Assembly (NCBI RefSeq): GCF_033807715.1
Contig: NC_084607.1
Coordinates: forward strand, 62,001-126,000
Origin: Cololabis saira
Taxonomy: Eukaryota; Chordata; Actinopteri; Beloniformes; Belonidae
Length of the DNA stretch: 64,000 bases
Direction: 5' to 3'
The notes beneath the pieces were generated by a model. The model was not told where the DNA came from. It made no database searches and was given only the letters and a program-made list of their open reading frames with translations. A program made the position numbers and the translations under genes. This document shows, piece by piece, positions 34,641-45,513 of the stretch; position 1 is the first letter of the stretch, and each line of letters starts with the position of its first letter.

Positions 34641-34794
34641 ATTGTTCCTTTAACGTGTATTTTTTCTTTGTCACTTGAATCTGGTTTTATCCCACAAAAC
34701 TTTTTTTGCTAGTAATGAGAAGATAAATCTTGTCCCACTGGCAGATTTTTCTACTTATTTCAAGTGAAAATTTACTTGAAACAGGTGAAAATGC

Positions 34795-36264
34795 AACTGC
34801 AACTGTGAGAAATCTTGGTGTTATTTTCGATCAGGATTTGTCGTTTAAACCATATGTCAATCAGGTTTGTAAAATAGCCTTTTTCCATCTCCGTAATATT
34901 GCAAAGATTAGGAAAATCCTCTCACAGAGTGATGCAGAAAAACTAGTTCATGCGTTTGTATCTTCTAGACTAGATTACTGTAATGTGTTGTTAGCAGGAT
35001 GTCCAAGTAATTTGCTGAATAGGCTCCAGCTGATCCAAAATGCAGCAGCACGAGTACTGACAGGAATTAGCAGGAGAGACCACGTCTCTCCAGTGTTAGC
35101 GTCGCTCCATTGGTTACCCGTAAAATTCAGAATCCAATTTAAAATTTTATTACTTGCGTATAAAGCCCAAAACGGCTTAGCTCCGCATTATTTGCAAGAC
35201 CTGATAGTGCCTTATGTTCCTGTCAGAGCTCTCCGTTCTCAGAGTGCAGGTTTACTCGTAGTTCCTAGAGTATCTAAATGTAGATTTGGAGGGCGGGCGT
35301 TCTGCTATCAGGCGCCACTACTATGGAACCAACTTCCAATCTGGGTTAAGGGGGCTGACACCACCTCCACCTTTAAAACTAAACTTAAAACATTTCTGTT
35401 TAGTAAAGCCTATAGTTAGTGTTTAGTAAACCTCTAGCTGGTGTTGGTAAATCTCTAGGTAGTGTAAACTTTAGTGTGTCAGAGTCGCTCCTGTGGTTTC
35501 TTGTGCTGGCCCCCCCTTCTCCTCCCTTTTCTCTTTTTTGTCCATGTTGCAGCATCCTTTGCCGGACACCGGAACCTGCAGTGTGGGAGTGAGGGGGGCA
35601 GGGTAACGGCCCCTTTTGGGCGGGGGAGAATGTTCGTCCCTCAAGACTCCTCTCCCTGGCCCTGCCCCTTCTCAACCTTTCCCCGACCCTGCACCCCAAC
35701 CTGGGACTTGATGATTGGGCCGGAGCTTCGGGAGCTGCGTGCTGGCCTGCGGTCCCCACCCCTGGTCATCCCGTTGCTGGCCCCCCCTTCTCCTCCCTTT
35801 TCTCTCTTTTGTCCTGCAGGTGGCCGTGGGTGGCTTGTAGCTTGCATTACGGAGCACAAGTCTTTTCCTGACCCTGCACCCCAACCTGGGACTTGCTGAT
35901 TGGGCCGGAGCTTCGGGAGCTGTGTGCTGGCCTGCGGTCCCCACCCCCGGTCATCCCGTTGCTGCTTCCACCTGCCTGCTGTGCTGTTGCCGTCCCTGAC
36001 CCACCAGTCTGGCCCTCGGCAGGAGGGTCCCCCCTGATGAGCCTGGTCCTGCTCAAGGTTTCTTCCCTCCTAAAGGGGAGTTTTTCCTTGCCACTGTTTG
36101 GCTTAAGGTTTTTCTCCCACTAGGGGAGTTTTTACCTGCCATTGTTTATGTAATAACTGCTCGGGGGTCATGTTCTGGGTATGGGTCTCTGTAAAGCGTC
36201 TAGAGACAACTCTGTTGTATTAGACGCTATATAAATAAAATTGAATTGAATTGAATTGAATTGA
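34795..36264 (+). mobile_element. L2 LINE copy 3, 5'-truncated with intact RT C-terminus and tail
   Basis: The frame 34730-35419 contains 'NLGVIFDQDLSFKPYVNQV', 'SRLDYCNVLLAGCPSN', 'RRDHVSPVLASLHWLPVKFR', 'APLLWNQLPIWVK' and 'FKTKLKTFLFSKAYS' with a stop. This is the complete post-catalytic part of L2-type RT. The long GC-rich 3' UTR (35420-36180) and the tail hairpin with TTGAA repeats (36190-36264) follow. Here the reading frame is intact where the long copy at 58.1 kb is deleted. A short MITE-like piece (34700-34790) precedes it. Confidence 0.9.
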
Positions 36265-36319
36265 AAATTTAAAAAAAAGTTATTTTTCTGGTGTTATTTT
36301 TCTGTTGATGACTCTAAAT

Positions 36320-36610
36320 CAGGGGTATTCAACTAAAACTTTAAGAGGTCCAGTCAGAGAAAATGTACTTAAGCGGAGGTCCAGAACATCATAATACACA
36401 TCATAATACACAATTGTGTCAGGTTCTCATACAGACTTGAGTGGATAGGTTTGATGAAAAACTTTGTGTTTAGTCTCAGTGGCGTTTCACATTACCATTT
36501 TAATGAGCGCCACAGTCTCTGAACGTATGAGACACTGGTTTTGTGTCCTGAACAATGATGAATCTGTCCATTCCGGGTTGAAAGCTTTATTTTCACTCAT
36601 CATTTATTTG
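36320..36610 (+). mobile_element. hAT-like repeat fragment
   Basis: Starts 'caggggtattcaactaaaac' and shares 'ggtccagaacatcat', 'gaaaaactttgtgttt' and 'gaatctgtccattccgggtt' with 29226-30070. Confidence 0.7.
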
Positions 36611-37846
36611 TAGATTAGTTCATATTTTGAAAAAGTGAGTGAGAGTTTTCTTTAAAACCTATATATTAGAGTGTAAGATTTTTTGGTCTTGTTGAAAGGT
36701 ATCTGAATCTGAAATTAAATTTTCCTAAGACAAAACCTCTGATGTTTTAATGATTATTTTACCAGAAATTCAGAGTGACGTAAAATGGCAATTTCGTTCA
36801 AGTTATGACCACGATACGCAACGCAGTCAATAAGGACCGTTATGACAATAATATGTGTTAATTTCTTTGTGATTGGATGAACGAAACAGCAATGACAGCA
36901 CATAATTTGATGAAAAATGTATACCTGACCAAAAGTTGGCGCTATGGAGTTCATCCAAGATTGTCATATCCACTGGTTCAGAATGGAAGCCTTGGTAAAA
37001 AGTTACAGTTTTCTCTTTCAGTCATCGTTAATGTCTTACCTATTATGTGACCAGCTTTGAGATCCATCCGCTCATCTCGCTTGGAGCACAGATGCATACT
37101 AGAAGACATGACAATTCCTGGTGCCAACAGGTGGCGCTACAACCTATCCTCAATATTCCACCATAGATGGGTTCAGGCTCAGACTAAAATCATACACATA
37201 CGTTTTCGACCACATCAAATCATAGATTGATGAGTTACAGCCAATTGATGTTTGATGGCGAGCCTTAAAAATGACCTCAAACTTCGCCAAATCACTACGG
37301 TCAAGCCCTCTGGTAAAAACTTAAAAGCTTCGCAATTTAGCATCGGCCATCTGTCTAGATTATACAAACCAAGTTGTGAGCCAATCTGATAAAATCTACT
37401 GGAGGAGTTTGTTAAAGTACGAGGCCTGGAAATGACCATAATTAATAAAAAATGCCATTTTCTGTTCAAAATGCCAGACTTCCTGTGTAACTTAGAGCAT
37501 GGGTCCAGGAGACTATTTTTTAGGGCTTTGTCTGATATAATAGACACATAAAGGACATTGCTGTAAGTCAAACCATATTATGGGGCTCGTCGAAAAAAAA
37601 CATAAACTAGGTGGCGCTATGGAGCCCATTCTTGTGGACCCAAAATTATGTATTTTATGGGCGACAGGCCCATAAAATACATAATTTTTCGCGACTCTGT
37701 AAGCGTGTGCAAAATTTGGTGAGTTTTCGAGCATTTTACGGCCTCCAAAAAGGAAATTAATTTCTGACGAGAATAATAAGAATAATAAGAATAATAAACA
37801 TCACAGATACAATAGGGTCCTCGCACTTTCAGTGCGCGGGCCCTAA

Positions 37847-38279
37847 AATCAACAAACAAGATAACACAGGTTTTTCTTTGGTCAATATTGTGATTATTTT
37901 GACCAAAAAGGTCTGGGCTTGAAGCATAAAGCTTATCTTGCCCACCTTTTAGCATAATAGAATATCCAAAAAGAACAAATGAAGTATCATGAGGATACAC
38001 ACAATAATTCAGCTAATTGATTTGGATAAATATGCAGTCTCTTACTCCTGACCTGCTTACGAAGAGGACAAGTCTGCAAACTGAATTCAATCTTCTCTCC
38101 ACATCTGAAACTACGAAATGAATACAACGTTCCAAACATAATCTAACCCTAACCCTAACCCTAACTACCATGAACACGGAGATGGGATATGAAGACAACC
38201 AGCACTCCTGATAAAAGTATCTGAGGCATCTAGACATATAACTGAAATTCGCACCCGCTCTGGGAATTTGACCAATTGG
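37847..38279. other. Spacer between the two Helitron-like elements
   Basis: A small CCCTAA run (38145-38166). No gene recognised. Confidence 0.5.
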
Positions 38280-38370
38280 AAATTAAAGCTGCAAGCAGCG
38301 ATGAACGGATGAATGGCCTCCACCCTGGTGCAGGTTCAGGCTTCAGTGGAAGCTTGTATGACTTGCATGT

Positions 38371-38434
38371 AGCGTCTAGAGACAACTTTTGTTGTATTAG
38401 ACGCTATATAAATAAAATTGAAATTGAAATTGAA
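38371..38434 (+). mobile_element. L2 LINE tail only (about 60 bp)
   Basis: Only the terminal hairpin 'gcgtctagagacaac...gttgtattagacgc' and the 'tatataaataaaattgaaat' tail of the L2 family are present. 'atgtag' occurs at both edges (38367-38372 and 38435-38440), a plausible target duplication. This is an extreme 5' truncation. Confidence 0.75.
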
Positions 38435-38744
38435 AATGTAGATTCTTCAGAACTGGACATTTAGCGGATGACACCACCCACGACTCTCTATACCAAACCA
38501 TTCAAAAGTTATGGCAGAAAGTAGGAACTATCAAATATTGACCAATCATATGAAGGGGGAGCTTTATGGCGTCTATCGTCGCCACGGTAACGCTTTTGGC
38601 CACGCCCATTAATGTAAACCATTAAATATCACATTTATCACCAGGACTGGCTTGCATGCAAAATTTGGTGACTTTTGGGGCACGTTTAGGGGGAAAAAAG
38701 ACCCTCATTTCGTCTGAAAAATAAAAACAACGAGAACAAGAACA

Positions 38745-39680
38745 ATTCCTACAGATACAAGTATGTACAGTATGTATGTTTTTCACCAAGACAAACAGTT
38801 CTACTGTAGAGCCTGATGTCTTTGTTTCAGGGGAGAAGTTACAGGTCGTATCTGAATATAAGTACCTTGGAGTGCTGATTGATTCCAAACTTTCTTTCAA
38901 GGCTCAGGTGAAAAAGGTCTGTAACCGGGTCAAGTTCAATCTTTCAAATTCCAGGTTCATTGGAGATTACATGTCAACAGAGGCAGCTAAGATGTTTATG
39001 CATTCTATGGTCATTTCCCTTATCACTTACTGCTTAACAACCTGGTCGCAGGCTAGCACCACTACTCTAAAACCATTACAGTCTTTGTATAAACGAACAC
39101 TCAAAATCCTTGATAAGAAATCAGTATATTTTCATCATTGCCCAATACTAAAAAAATATAACTTGTTGAGTTGGGAAAATATGATTAAATATGTAGATGT
39201 TTGTCTTATGCACAAGATTATATACGGCCTGACTTCTCCTCCACTCAGACACTTTGTCAATATTAGAACAACTGCTGATCGGTTCACAAGAGGTGCAGCA
39301 AGAGGGGATTGTATTATTCCACTCAGAAAAAGTGCTTTCAGTCAGTCTGCATTCTCTGTTAAAACTGCACAAGAATGGAACTCCATCCCTGCAATTATCA
39401 GAGAACTGGACACATACAGTTTGTTTAGAGCTCGTTTAAAGAAATGGTTGATTAGTACTCAGCTCTGTCAGCACTAAAACTTAATTTGCACCTTTCTTTA
39501 TTTCTGTACCTTTGTACTTTTCTGTACTTTCTGTATCTTTTCTGTACTTTTTTGTATTCTTACATCTGTCCAGGGACTACAGATGAAAAATAGCCTCTTG
39601 GCTAACTCTGGCACATTTACAGCAATGTTTTTATTGATGTGCATTGTCCCTGTCAAATAAACCAATAAATAAATAAACAA
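38745..39680 (+). mobile_element. LINE fragment with open RT C-terminal frame
   Basis: The 233-codon frame 38776-39477 has 'EYKYLGVLIDSKLSFKAQVK', then 'ITYCLTTWSQAS' and 'LQSLYKRTLKILDKK', and ends 'FRARLKKWLISTQLCQH' and a stop. This is the thumb and C-terminal region of a CR1/Rex1-like RT. No catalytic motif is included. The 3' UTR has repeated 'ttctgtactttt' (39505-39555) and the tail 'aataaaccaataaataaata'. Confidence 0.8.
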
Positions 39681-39814
39681 TAGGGCCCTTGCACTGTAAG
39701 TGCTTGGGCCCTAAAAATATGAACATGAATCTTCCCTGCTGGAGGGAGTAGCGGAGCAGGAAGCAGTAAGGATAACGATAACGATAGCGTTCAGGGATAA
39801 CGATAGTTAACAGC

Positions 39815-40385
39815 AAGCCCAGATCAGGCTCATGTATTCTGGAAATGTGATAAGGTACAACTGTTTCTGATGATGGTACATCAAACTCTGGGAGAGCTGT
39901 TAAGATATAAGATCCCTCTGTGCTGCCAGGTTCTATATTTGTGTAATTCTACAGAGGGAAATGTGCATGTAGGGGATAGATACCTGGTAAAAATATTGTT
40001 AATAGTGGGAAAAAAAGCTATCACAAGGAAATGGGGTAGAGTGCAGTCTCCGAATCTGGAACAATGGATGGAGATAATACAGGGAATCTATATAATAGAA
40101 AAATGGACAGATCGTTTAAGACGCATGCAAGAGACGCAGCTGGAGGACAAATGGCTGAAATGGACATTTTTCAAGACCTGGAAAAGCAACAAAGACGGTT
40201 GAAGGATTATTAGATACAGAGGACGAAACAGAGAACTAACAAATGACCAAGAAGGAAAGCAACTCCCAACAGGACTTTTCTTTTCCAGTGTGGCAGTTTG
40301 GTTTTTGTATTGTGAAGTGATGTTTGCAAAATTAGAAAAATCCATAAAAAACAATGTCAAAAAAAATAAATAAACCAGAGTTTCT
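39815..40385 (+). mobile_element. L1-clade LINE, last part of ORF2 and tail
   Basis: 'DQAHVFWKCDKVQLF' (39818-39865), then the frame 39870-40202 with 'VGKKAITRKWGRVQSPNLEQW' type sequence ending '...FKTWKSNKDG' and a stop. It matches 10380-10722 in domain order. The A-rich tail is near 40355-40375. Confidence 0.8.
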
Positions 40386-41109
40386 AAATAAAGTCAGATT
40401 TCAGTATAAAGCTTATATTTCAGATTATCTATCCATCATCTACACCTGATTGTTATTATTACGTAAAACAGTTCTCTTTAGACCCTGTGTCTCGATGGGG
40501 CAAACTTGTGTAAATGAATGATAATTCCTGTATTTCATATCATAAACTTGTAAAGTATTTGTTTTTGTATCTAAAGTATAATTTCCTCACAGTAAAGATC
40601 TTAAATGTTCACATTGCATCAAATGAAGGCACTCATGTTATTCCTGCACTGATGCAGCAGCCAAGCTTGTAGTTTAGCTCCTCCTGGTGGTTGCAGGTGT
40701 AAATACAACTGTGGTCTGGATGTCCACAGAAATGGCTCTGCTAGGGGGTTAAATAGATAAATAAACCAAAACCAACTGTGAATGTGAAAACTTTAACGAT
40801 AGTAAAAGTTTCAGCGAAGATAAACTGTTTTACTGTGTAGAAAGTCTGATGAGCTGAAATCAGAACACACACACACACACATTCAAACATGTTACCGTCA
40901 TGAAGTCAAAAAAACTGTCTAGTTTATGATTTTTACATTTTGACTAATACAGAAATAAAACATGACGTCACAAATCTATGTCTAATCCTCAACTGAAACC
41001 TGAGTCCAGAGATGAATGTGCTGTTCATTTATATACATTTTTTGTTGATGAAAATGGTTCAAGTTGTTTTGAAGCAGCTTCAGAAATCAGGAAGAAATGG
41101 ATTAACCAA
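40386..41109. other. Unassigned spacer
   Basis: No coding or repeat feature beyond a CA11 run near 40866. It may be part of the original single-copy DNA. Confidence 0.4.
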
Positions 41110-41425
41110 TTTGGGACATCATGTCCTTGAGAACTTCATTATAGTCCTTTCCGCTCCCTCGAGCCAAAGTTTTGAATGATGAACGTGTTTTCTTCATCAG
41201 TTGTGATATATGTATGTGGCAATATCTCTAGAGATAGCATTGCAGATCCTGACGCATATTCAACAACCATATATTAAATTGTGATTGAGTTGTCTTGATA
41301 ATTTTAGTCCTATTAATGAGACCGTATTGTTTCAGAAAATCCACAACCTCATCATAATCAATTTCCTCCACTCCATTTACCAACACTGCATTTGGAATTT
41401 TGAAATTTTCAAATACTTCCATCTT
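41110..41425 (-). pseudogene. Possible PNMA-like or gag-like N-terminal fragment
   Basis: The minus frame 41422-41228 starts 'MEVFENFKIPNAVLVNGVEE' and continues 'DYDEVVDFLKQYG', a pattern like the N-terminal RRM-like region of fish gag-derived PNMA/CCHC proteins. It ends after 64 residues, and the continuing sequence (41110-41227) gives only out-of-frame hints. Identification rests on the N-terminal phrase alone. It could be a different retroelement-derived gene. Confidence 0.3.
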
Positions 41426-41929
41426 TAAGTTGAGCGTATCTTTAAGTTAATCAATAACCTTCTCCTGGCTGGCTCGCCACAATTATGTAACATATACCAT
41501 ATGGGAATAGGTAGTTTGACTTCTTTCAGAAGTAGGTGGTTATGAGAAGGAATTACATCGAACATAAAGAACCTCAGACACTGTAAATATGCTTGAAACA
41601 ATATTATTATTAAATAAACCAAAATAAAATAAACAGCAACAGTTGAGAAAAAATCAAAAGCCCAAAGTGACTCAGTCAGTCATTGGCCATAGTTCATAGT
41701 TCATAGTTCATAGTTCATAGTTCATATGCTCCCTGGGCTTAGCTCTCCATTGTGTTGGTTGGAGAGGTGATGGAGGGGCTGTGTGGGTTATGGAGCTGGT
41801 GAATGTAGTAGAGTGGGTAACGCACACTTTTTTAGTAGTGCAGTGGCACCACCACACTTTAACACTGGGTTACAGGTGCAACAGAAGAAAACATGACCTT
41901 GATACGAGCTGTTTCTCAGACCCACGGCT
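41426..41929. other. Unassigned spacer with 'catagttca' repeat
   Basis: Five copies of the 9-bp 'catagttca' at 41687-41726. Nothing else recognised. Confidence 0.55.
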
Positions 41930-42345
41930 GGTCTGAAGTGAATACGTGATGGTTCTTACCTGGTGGTTGTGGTTAGTTCCCAGTTAGTCCAGTAAACAGC
42001 CTGACCCTCAGCGTAGGGTTAATAACCCTCACCCTAACCCTAACCGGTTAATCCAGTAAACAGCCTGACCCTCAGCGTAGGATTAGTCTAATAACCCAAA
42101 TCCTAACCCTAACCCTTACCCTGACCCTAACCCTAACCCTAACCCTAACCCTAACCCTAACCGTAACACAACCACGGCTGGTCTGAAGTGAATCCGTGAT
42201 GGTTCTTACCTGGTGGTTGAGTTTAGTTCCCAGTAAGTCCTGCTGGTTCGTTCCCAGTAAGTCCTGCTGGTTCGTTCCCAGTTAGTCCAGTAAACAGTCT
42301 GACCCTCAGCGTAACCCTGATGTTTATCCGTCTGCCCCGTCTGCT
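41930..42345. repeat. Local duplication seeded with CCCTAA arrays
   Basis: 'ccacggctggtctgaagtga' occurs at 41922 and 42172. 'ccagtaaacagcctgaccct' occurs at 41990 and 42054, with a variant at 42287. Between them are CCCTAA runs (42026-42045 and 42099-42168), again with the C-rich strand on plus. 'cccagtaagtcctgctggtt' is tandem at 42229 and 42254. Confidence 0.85.
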
Positions 42346-42400
42346 CCGTCCATCTGCTTCTTCGGCTCCCTGACTGAAACTTGAGAGTGTCAGGCAGTAT

Positions 42401-42506
<106 letters not shown>

Positions 42507-42550
42507 AAACCTCGTTACTTCTCATCTAAACTGTTTCAGTTTATACACTG

Positions 42551-42606
42551 ATATTGTGCTGGGTCTACTTAAAAAAATAAGCCAACTTTTTCGCATGAGA
42601 TTATTA
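42551..42606 (+). mobile_element. MITE end fragment
   Basis: 'tctacttaaaaaaataagcc' and 'aactttttcgcatgagatta' match the outer end of the MITE arm. Copy B continues only at 42997, and 'atattgtgct' is present at both break points (42551 and 43003), suggesting that a 390-bp segment was inserted or duplicated here. Confidence 0.6.
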
Positions 42607-42989
42607 ATATCATTATTATTCTATTTTTATTTTATTTTTACTATTCAGTTGTTTAGTCGACTGTAAGGACGTTAAGGTTTGAGTTAAATGTAAATCCTGC
42701 TCCTGACTGGGATTTAAACTCCATCAAGGGCCAAAGGAGGCGTTTCCTTCTCCTAATGAATGTAATAAAACCTTAAAATAGTGTTAATTTAATCAAATAT
42801 GACAACAATACACCTTTCAACTGCAGCGTTAAGACGCCGCAGCAACAGCGACCTCTAGTGGTGGAATATGGAGGACTCTTTGTGCCAAAATTAAATAAAT
42901 AAATACATAATTAATTAATTAAAATCCTCAATGACACAGGGATAAAAGATAATAATTAATTTAGCTGAAAATGGTGTAAAAATGTGTGT

Positions 42990-43595
42990 TTACTGATACA
43001 AATATTGTGCTTTTTGCATGAGATTATTATGTAGATCAGGAAAGACTAGTCTTTGTATAAACTACTTGATTTTTGTATGTAAATAATACATTTTGCAAGT
43101 ACAGTCAACTTAATTGTGTTAAGTTTACTTTATTTATCAAAATTAAGTTGACTTTACTTGCAAATGAATTTTGTACATAGTAAAAATGAAGTAGTTTATA
43201 CAAAGACTAGTCTTTCTTGATCTACATAAAAATCTCATGCGAAAAAGTTGCCTTAATTTTTTTAAAGTAGATCAAGCAAGATTTTTTTACTGTGGTTTCT
43301 ACTTAAACAAATAAAACATGATTCATCTAAACGCTGGTCAATCTGCCCAATAGATTAAAACTGTTAAAGGAAAAGTAAATATGTAGTTTGTGTGTAAATG
43401 TAAAGATTACTGGGATTACAGAAAAACTGCTGGTTCAGGGAAAAATGCACAATGTCTTGTTTTTTGAACAAATGCAGATTAAGTTCAAAACTAGATGTTT
43501 TTATGTAAAGCAACAAACTTCATTTTAACTGTTAGTATCACAGATTTAAATATGTTATATTTACATGCCCTTAGATTGATTTTTTCAGTGTAGAA
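42990..43595 (+). mobile_element. Palindromic MITE, copy B (uninterrupted centre)
   Basis: The left arm (43005-43120) and right arm (43140-43255) are inverted copies around a centre near 43130 ('gtttactttatttatcaaaa'). The rest (43256-43595) matches 1562-1860 in inverse. This copy shows the empty target of the LINE found in copy A. Confidence 0.75.
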
Positions 43596-43835
43596 ATTTA
43601 CAGACATACACACAAGTTAAAGACATGGAAATGTAAGACACCAGTCTATATTATTACAAATCATTAAAACTGTTTTACATTACATGACAATCGTTAAGCA
43701 GACACTTTTATACAGAGTGACCTGTAATGACCTGTAGGTTTTCTTGGTGTGGAAGGGTCCTGCCATGGAGGATTTGGGCCTCCATTGGCAGGACAACAAA
43801 ACTTAATAATTTATCAATATTATATTATACAAATG

Positions 43836-43837
<2 letters not shown>

Positions 43838-43897
<60 letters not shown>

Positions 43898-43925
43898 AAA
43901 TAATAATAATAATAATAATAATAAT
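43838..43925. repeat. (TTA)n followed by (AAT)n
   Basis: About 19 TTA units then about 10 AAT units, an inverted pair able to fold back. It is followed by 'ttttatttatatagcgcttt', a common fish retroposon-end sequence. Confidence 0.95.
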
Positions 43926-43979
43926 ACATTTTATTTATATAGCGCTTTTCAGGGCACTCAAAGACGCTATACCTTATAC

Positions 43980-44048
43980 CTTTGGTTTCTACCGTCATGG
44001 TATCAATCATTAATATGTGTGCAGACAAGGTAAAAAAAAAAAAAAAAA
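43980..44048 (+). mobile_element. Poly-A-tailed short repeat, copy 1
   Basis: 'tttggtttctaccgtcatgg' and 'taatatgtgtgcagacaagg' followed by 18 A with a few flanking bases. The same end occurs at 44580-44636 and 60104-60178. It interrupts a tyrosine-recombinase ORF on its right. Confidence 0.65.
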
Positions 44049-44296
44049 AGAAGGGACTGCAGGAACTCCAGGACAGTAGGCACGGAACCATGTACCGGAT
44101 CTTCACTTCGACCCCTACACCAGTCGGAAAACAACTTCCACCTGTTGGCGTACTGCAGCCGAGTGGATGGTGCTCTGGCATTCAGGCCGTAGGTCATGAA
44201 TGCTCGCAGACTCGACCTATGGCCTGCACACTCGAGGGGTGTTTTCCTCTTTAGTTTTTTAGTAGCAATCAGGGGTGGCCTTTGTGCACTTATCAA
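44049..44296 (-). pseudogene. Tyrosine-recombinase retroelement (DIRS/Ngaro-like) fragment
   Basis: The minus frame from 44296 reads 'ARAPSTRLQYANRWKLFSDW' and 'HGSVPTVLEFLQSLL', the SAM-like N-terminal part of the recombinase found in fish DIRS/Ngaro-type retroelements. It ends where the poly-A repeat begins (44048), so it was cut by that insertion. No catalytic Arg/Tyr region is present. Confidence 0.65.
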
Positions 44297-44435
44297 GCGA
44301 CGGGGCCTGTCATCATGGATCGCTAGTCCATGACAGCCCCGTTGGAGTCTTTCCCTCCAGTCAGCAGTCTTTCAAGCCGTCACATTGTCTTTCCCTTGTT
44401 GCACTTCCACAGCAGTTACTGGATTTATCCAGGTT

Positions 44436-44640
44436 ATCATATGTATATATGCATGTATGTGTATGCGTATGTATGCGTGTATATGTATATATGTATATTA
44501 ATAAGATAAATATATTTGACATATTAAAAAAAAAAGTATCATACGTACTTTATTTTAACAATGCACATATATATGCCTTAGGTTCTTACCAGCCTGGTAT
44601 TAACCATTAATATGTGCAGACAAGGTAAAAAAAGCAGACA
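44436..44640 (+). mobile_element. Poly-A-tailed short repeat, copy 2
   Basis: The 'tgtgtatgcgtatgtatgcg' stretch then 'cctggtattaaccattaata' and 'gtgcagacaaggtaaaaaaa' parallel the organisation at 59985-60178. Confidence 0.5.
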
Positions 44641-45201
44641 ACGCAACAAAAAAGGACAAGTCAAATCAAACTTTATTTGTAGCCATAAGTTTATGGCTGA
44701 GCTCTGAGGATCCAGGTGAGGAAACGGTCTGCACTTTATAGGTTGAGTTACTCCCTGCTGTTACATGTGCACTTTATTTGTTTGTGATTTTGTTTTGTAT
44801 CCCCCTGTTTTGATCCCACTGAGGAGAAGGGGATATTTCTTGAGCCTTTTATTTCCTCCATATGACGTCTGACATAATTGCATGGAAAATTTAACTGACC
44901 AATGCACTTCTTGTACAATGTTCGTGATGCATGTGGTTCATTGTTTTACTCTGAGCTGCTTAAAAAAACAAGGAATCTTAAGTTAGTCTTTACAAGTGTA
45001 AAGTTGGGGACGACATTGTGTTTGTATTTATGAAGGAATGTTACATTCAGGTCAAAAGCTTTTTTTTGCGGAAAGTTGAATAAACATTGGCTTAAAGCAG
45101 CATATTTGTAGTTAACAGTATTAAGAACAATTAAAAAAATACCTTACGGTAATTTAGAACAGCAAAAATATGTGAATACATGTGTGATTAATATGTGATA
45201 T
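44641..45201. other. Spacer with retroposon-like start
   Basis: 'caagtcaaatcaaactttat' at 44659 is a common fish retroposon end. The rest is unassigned and AT-rich. Confidence 0.4.
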
Positions 45202-45419
45202 TGTGGGGTGGAAAACAGCGAGACGAGACACTCTGGCGCGTTTGAGTTGGTTTATTGCATGCTCCCACATCTCCACAATACAGATGCATGATCGGACTAA
45301 TAACAACAACGCACCAACCGGAAACGGAAGTAACCCCCGCCATCACTCTTCCCCCGAGACCTTAAAGGCACAGTACCTGGGTGAATGTCTCTCACCGTAC
45401 ATATATGTGGGTCACCACA
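45202..45419 (-). repeat. 3' LTR of the Gypsy element
   Basis: 218 bp, TG...CA ends. On the element strand a purine-rich stretch 'ttctggggggggctcc' type (45420-45437) just upstream is the likely polypurine primer. Confidence 0.93.
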
Positions 45420-45513
45420 GGAGCCCCCCCAGAATTCACCCACAGAAAAGTGCACAAAACCACATCATCAAAAAACAATAGCCCCTAACAGCGAACAGTC
45501 CAAAGGAATCCAG

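Larger units (their letters stand above)
33719..37846 (+). mobile_element. Helitron-like non-autonomous element A, heavily invaded
   Basis: It starts at 'attaaagctgcaagcagcg' and ends 'gtgcgcgggccctaa' with a short hairpin (CGCACT 37822-37827, AGTGCG 37831-37836) about 6 bases before a terminal CTAA. A 3' hairpin followed by CTRR is a Helitron trait, but the 5' end is not the usual TC and autonomous copies are not visible, so the class is inferred. The interior 36610-37820 is family-specific sequence ('ggtggcgctatggagccca', 'aaaatttggtgagttttcg'). It is invaded by L1, hAT, LINE and L2 fragments between 33825 and 36600. Confidence 0.5.
38280..39714 (+). mobile_element. Helitron-like non-autonomous element B
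   Basis: Starts 'aattaaagctgcaagcagcg' as in element A and ends in 'tgcttgggccctaa' after a hairpin (GCACT 39691-39695, AGTGC 39699-39703). The interior shares 'gatgacaccacccacgac' and 'gcaaaatttggtgactttt' with the family. A 60-bp L2 tail (38371-38434) and a LINE RT fragment (38745-39680) are nested inside. Confidence 0.5.

Noticed and set aside
35474..36123. Pro-rich ORFs in the L2 3' UTR, also seen at 26935-27211, 50342-50584 and 58781-59198
   Set aside because: They lie after the RT stop codon, occur on both strands and are shared only because the 3' UTR is repeated.
36754..37571. Minus-strand ORFs of 66-118 codons
   Set aside because: Within the interior of the Helitron-like family. 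No recognisable protein and no consistent frame.
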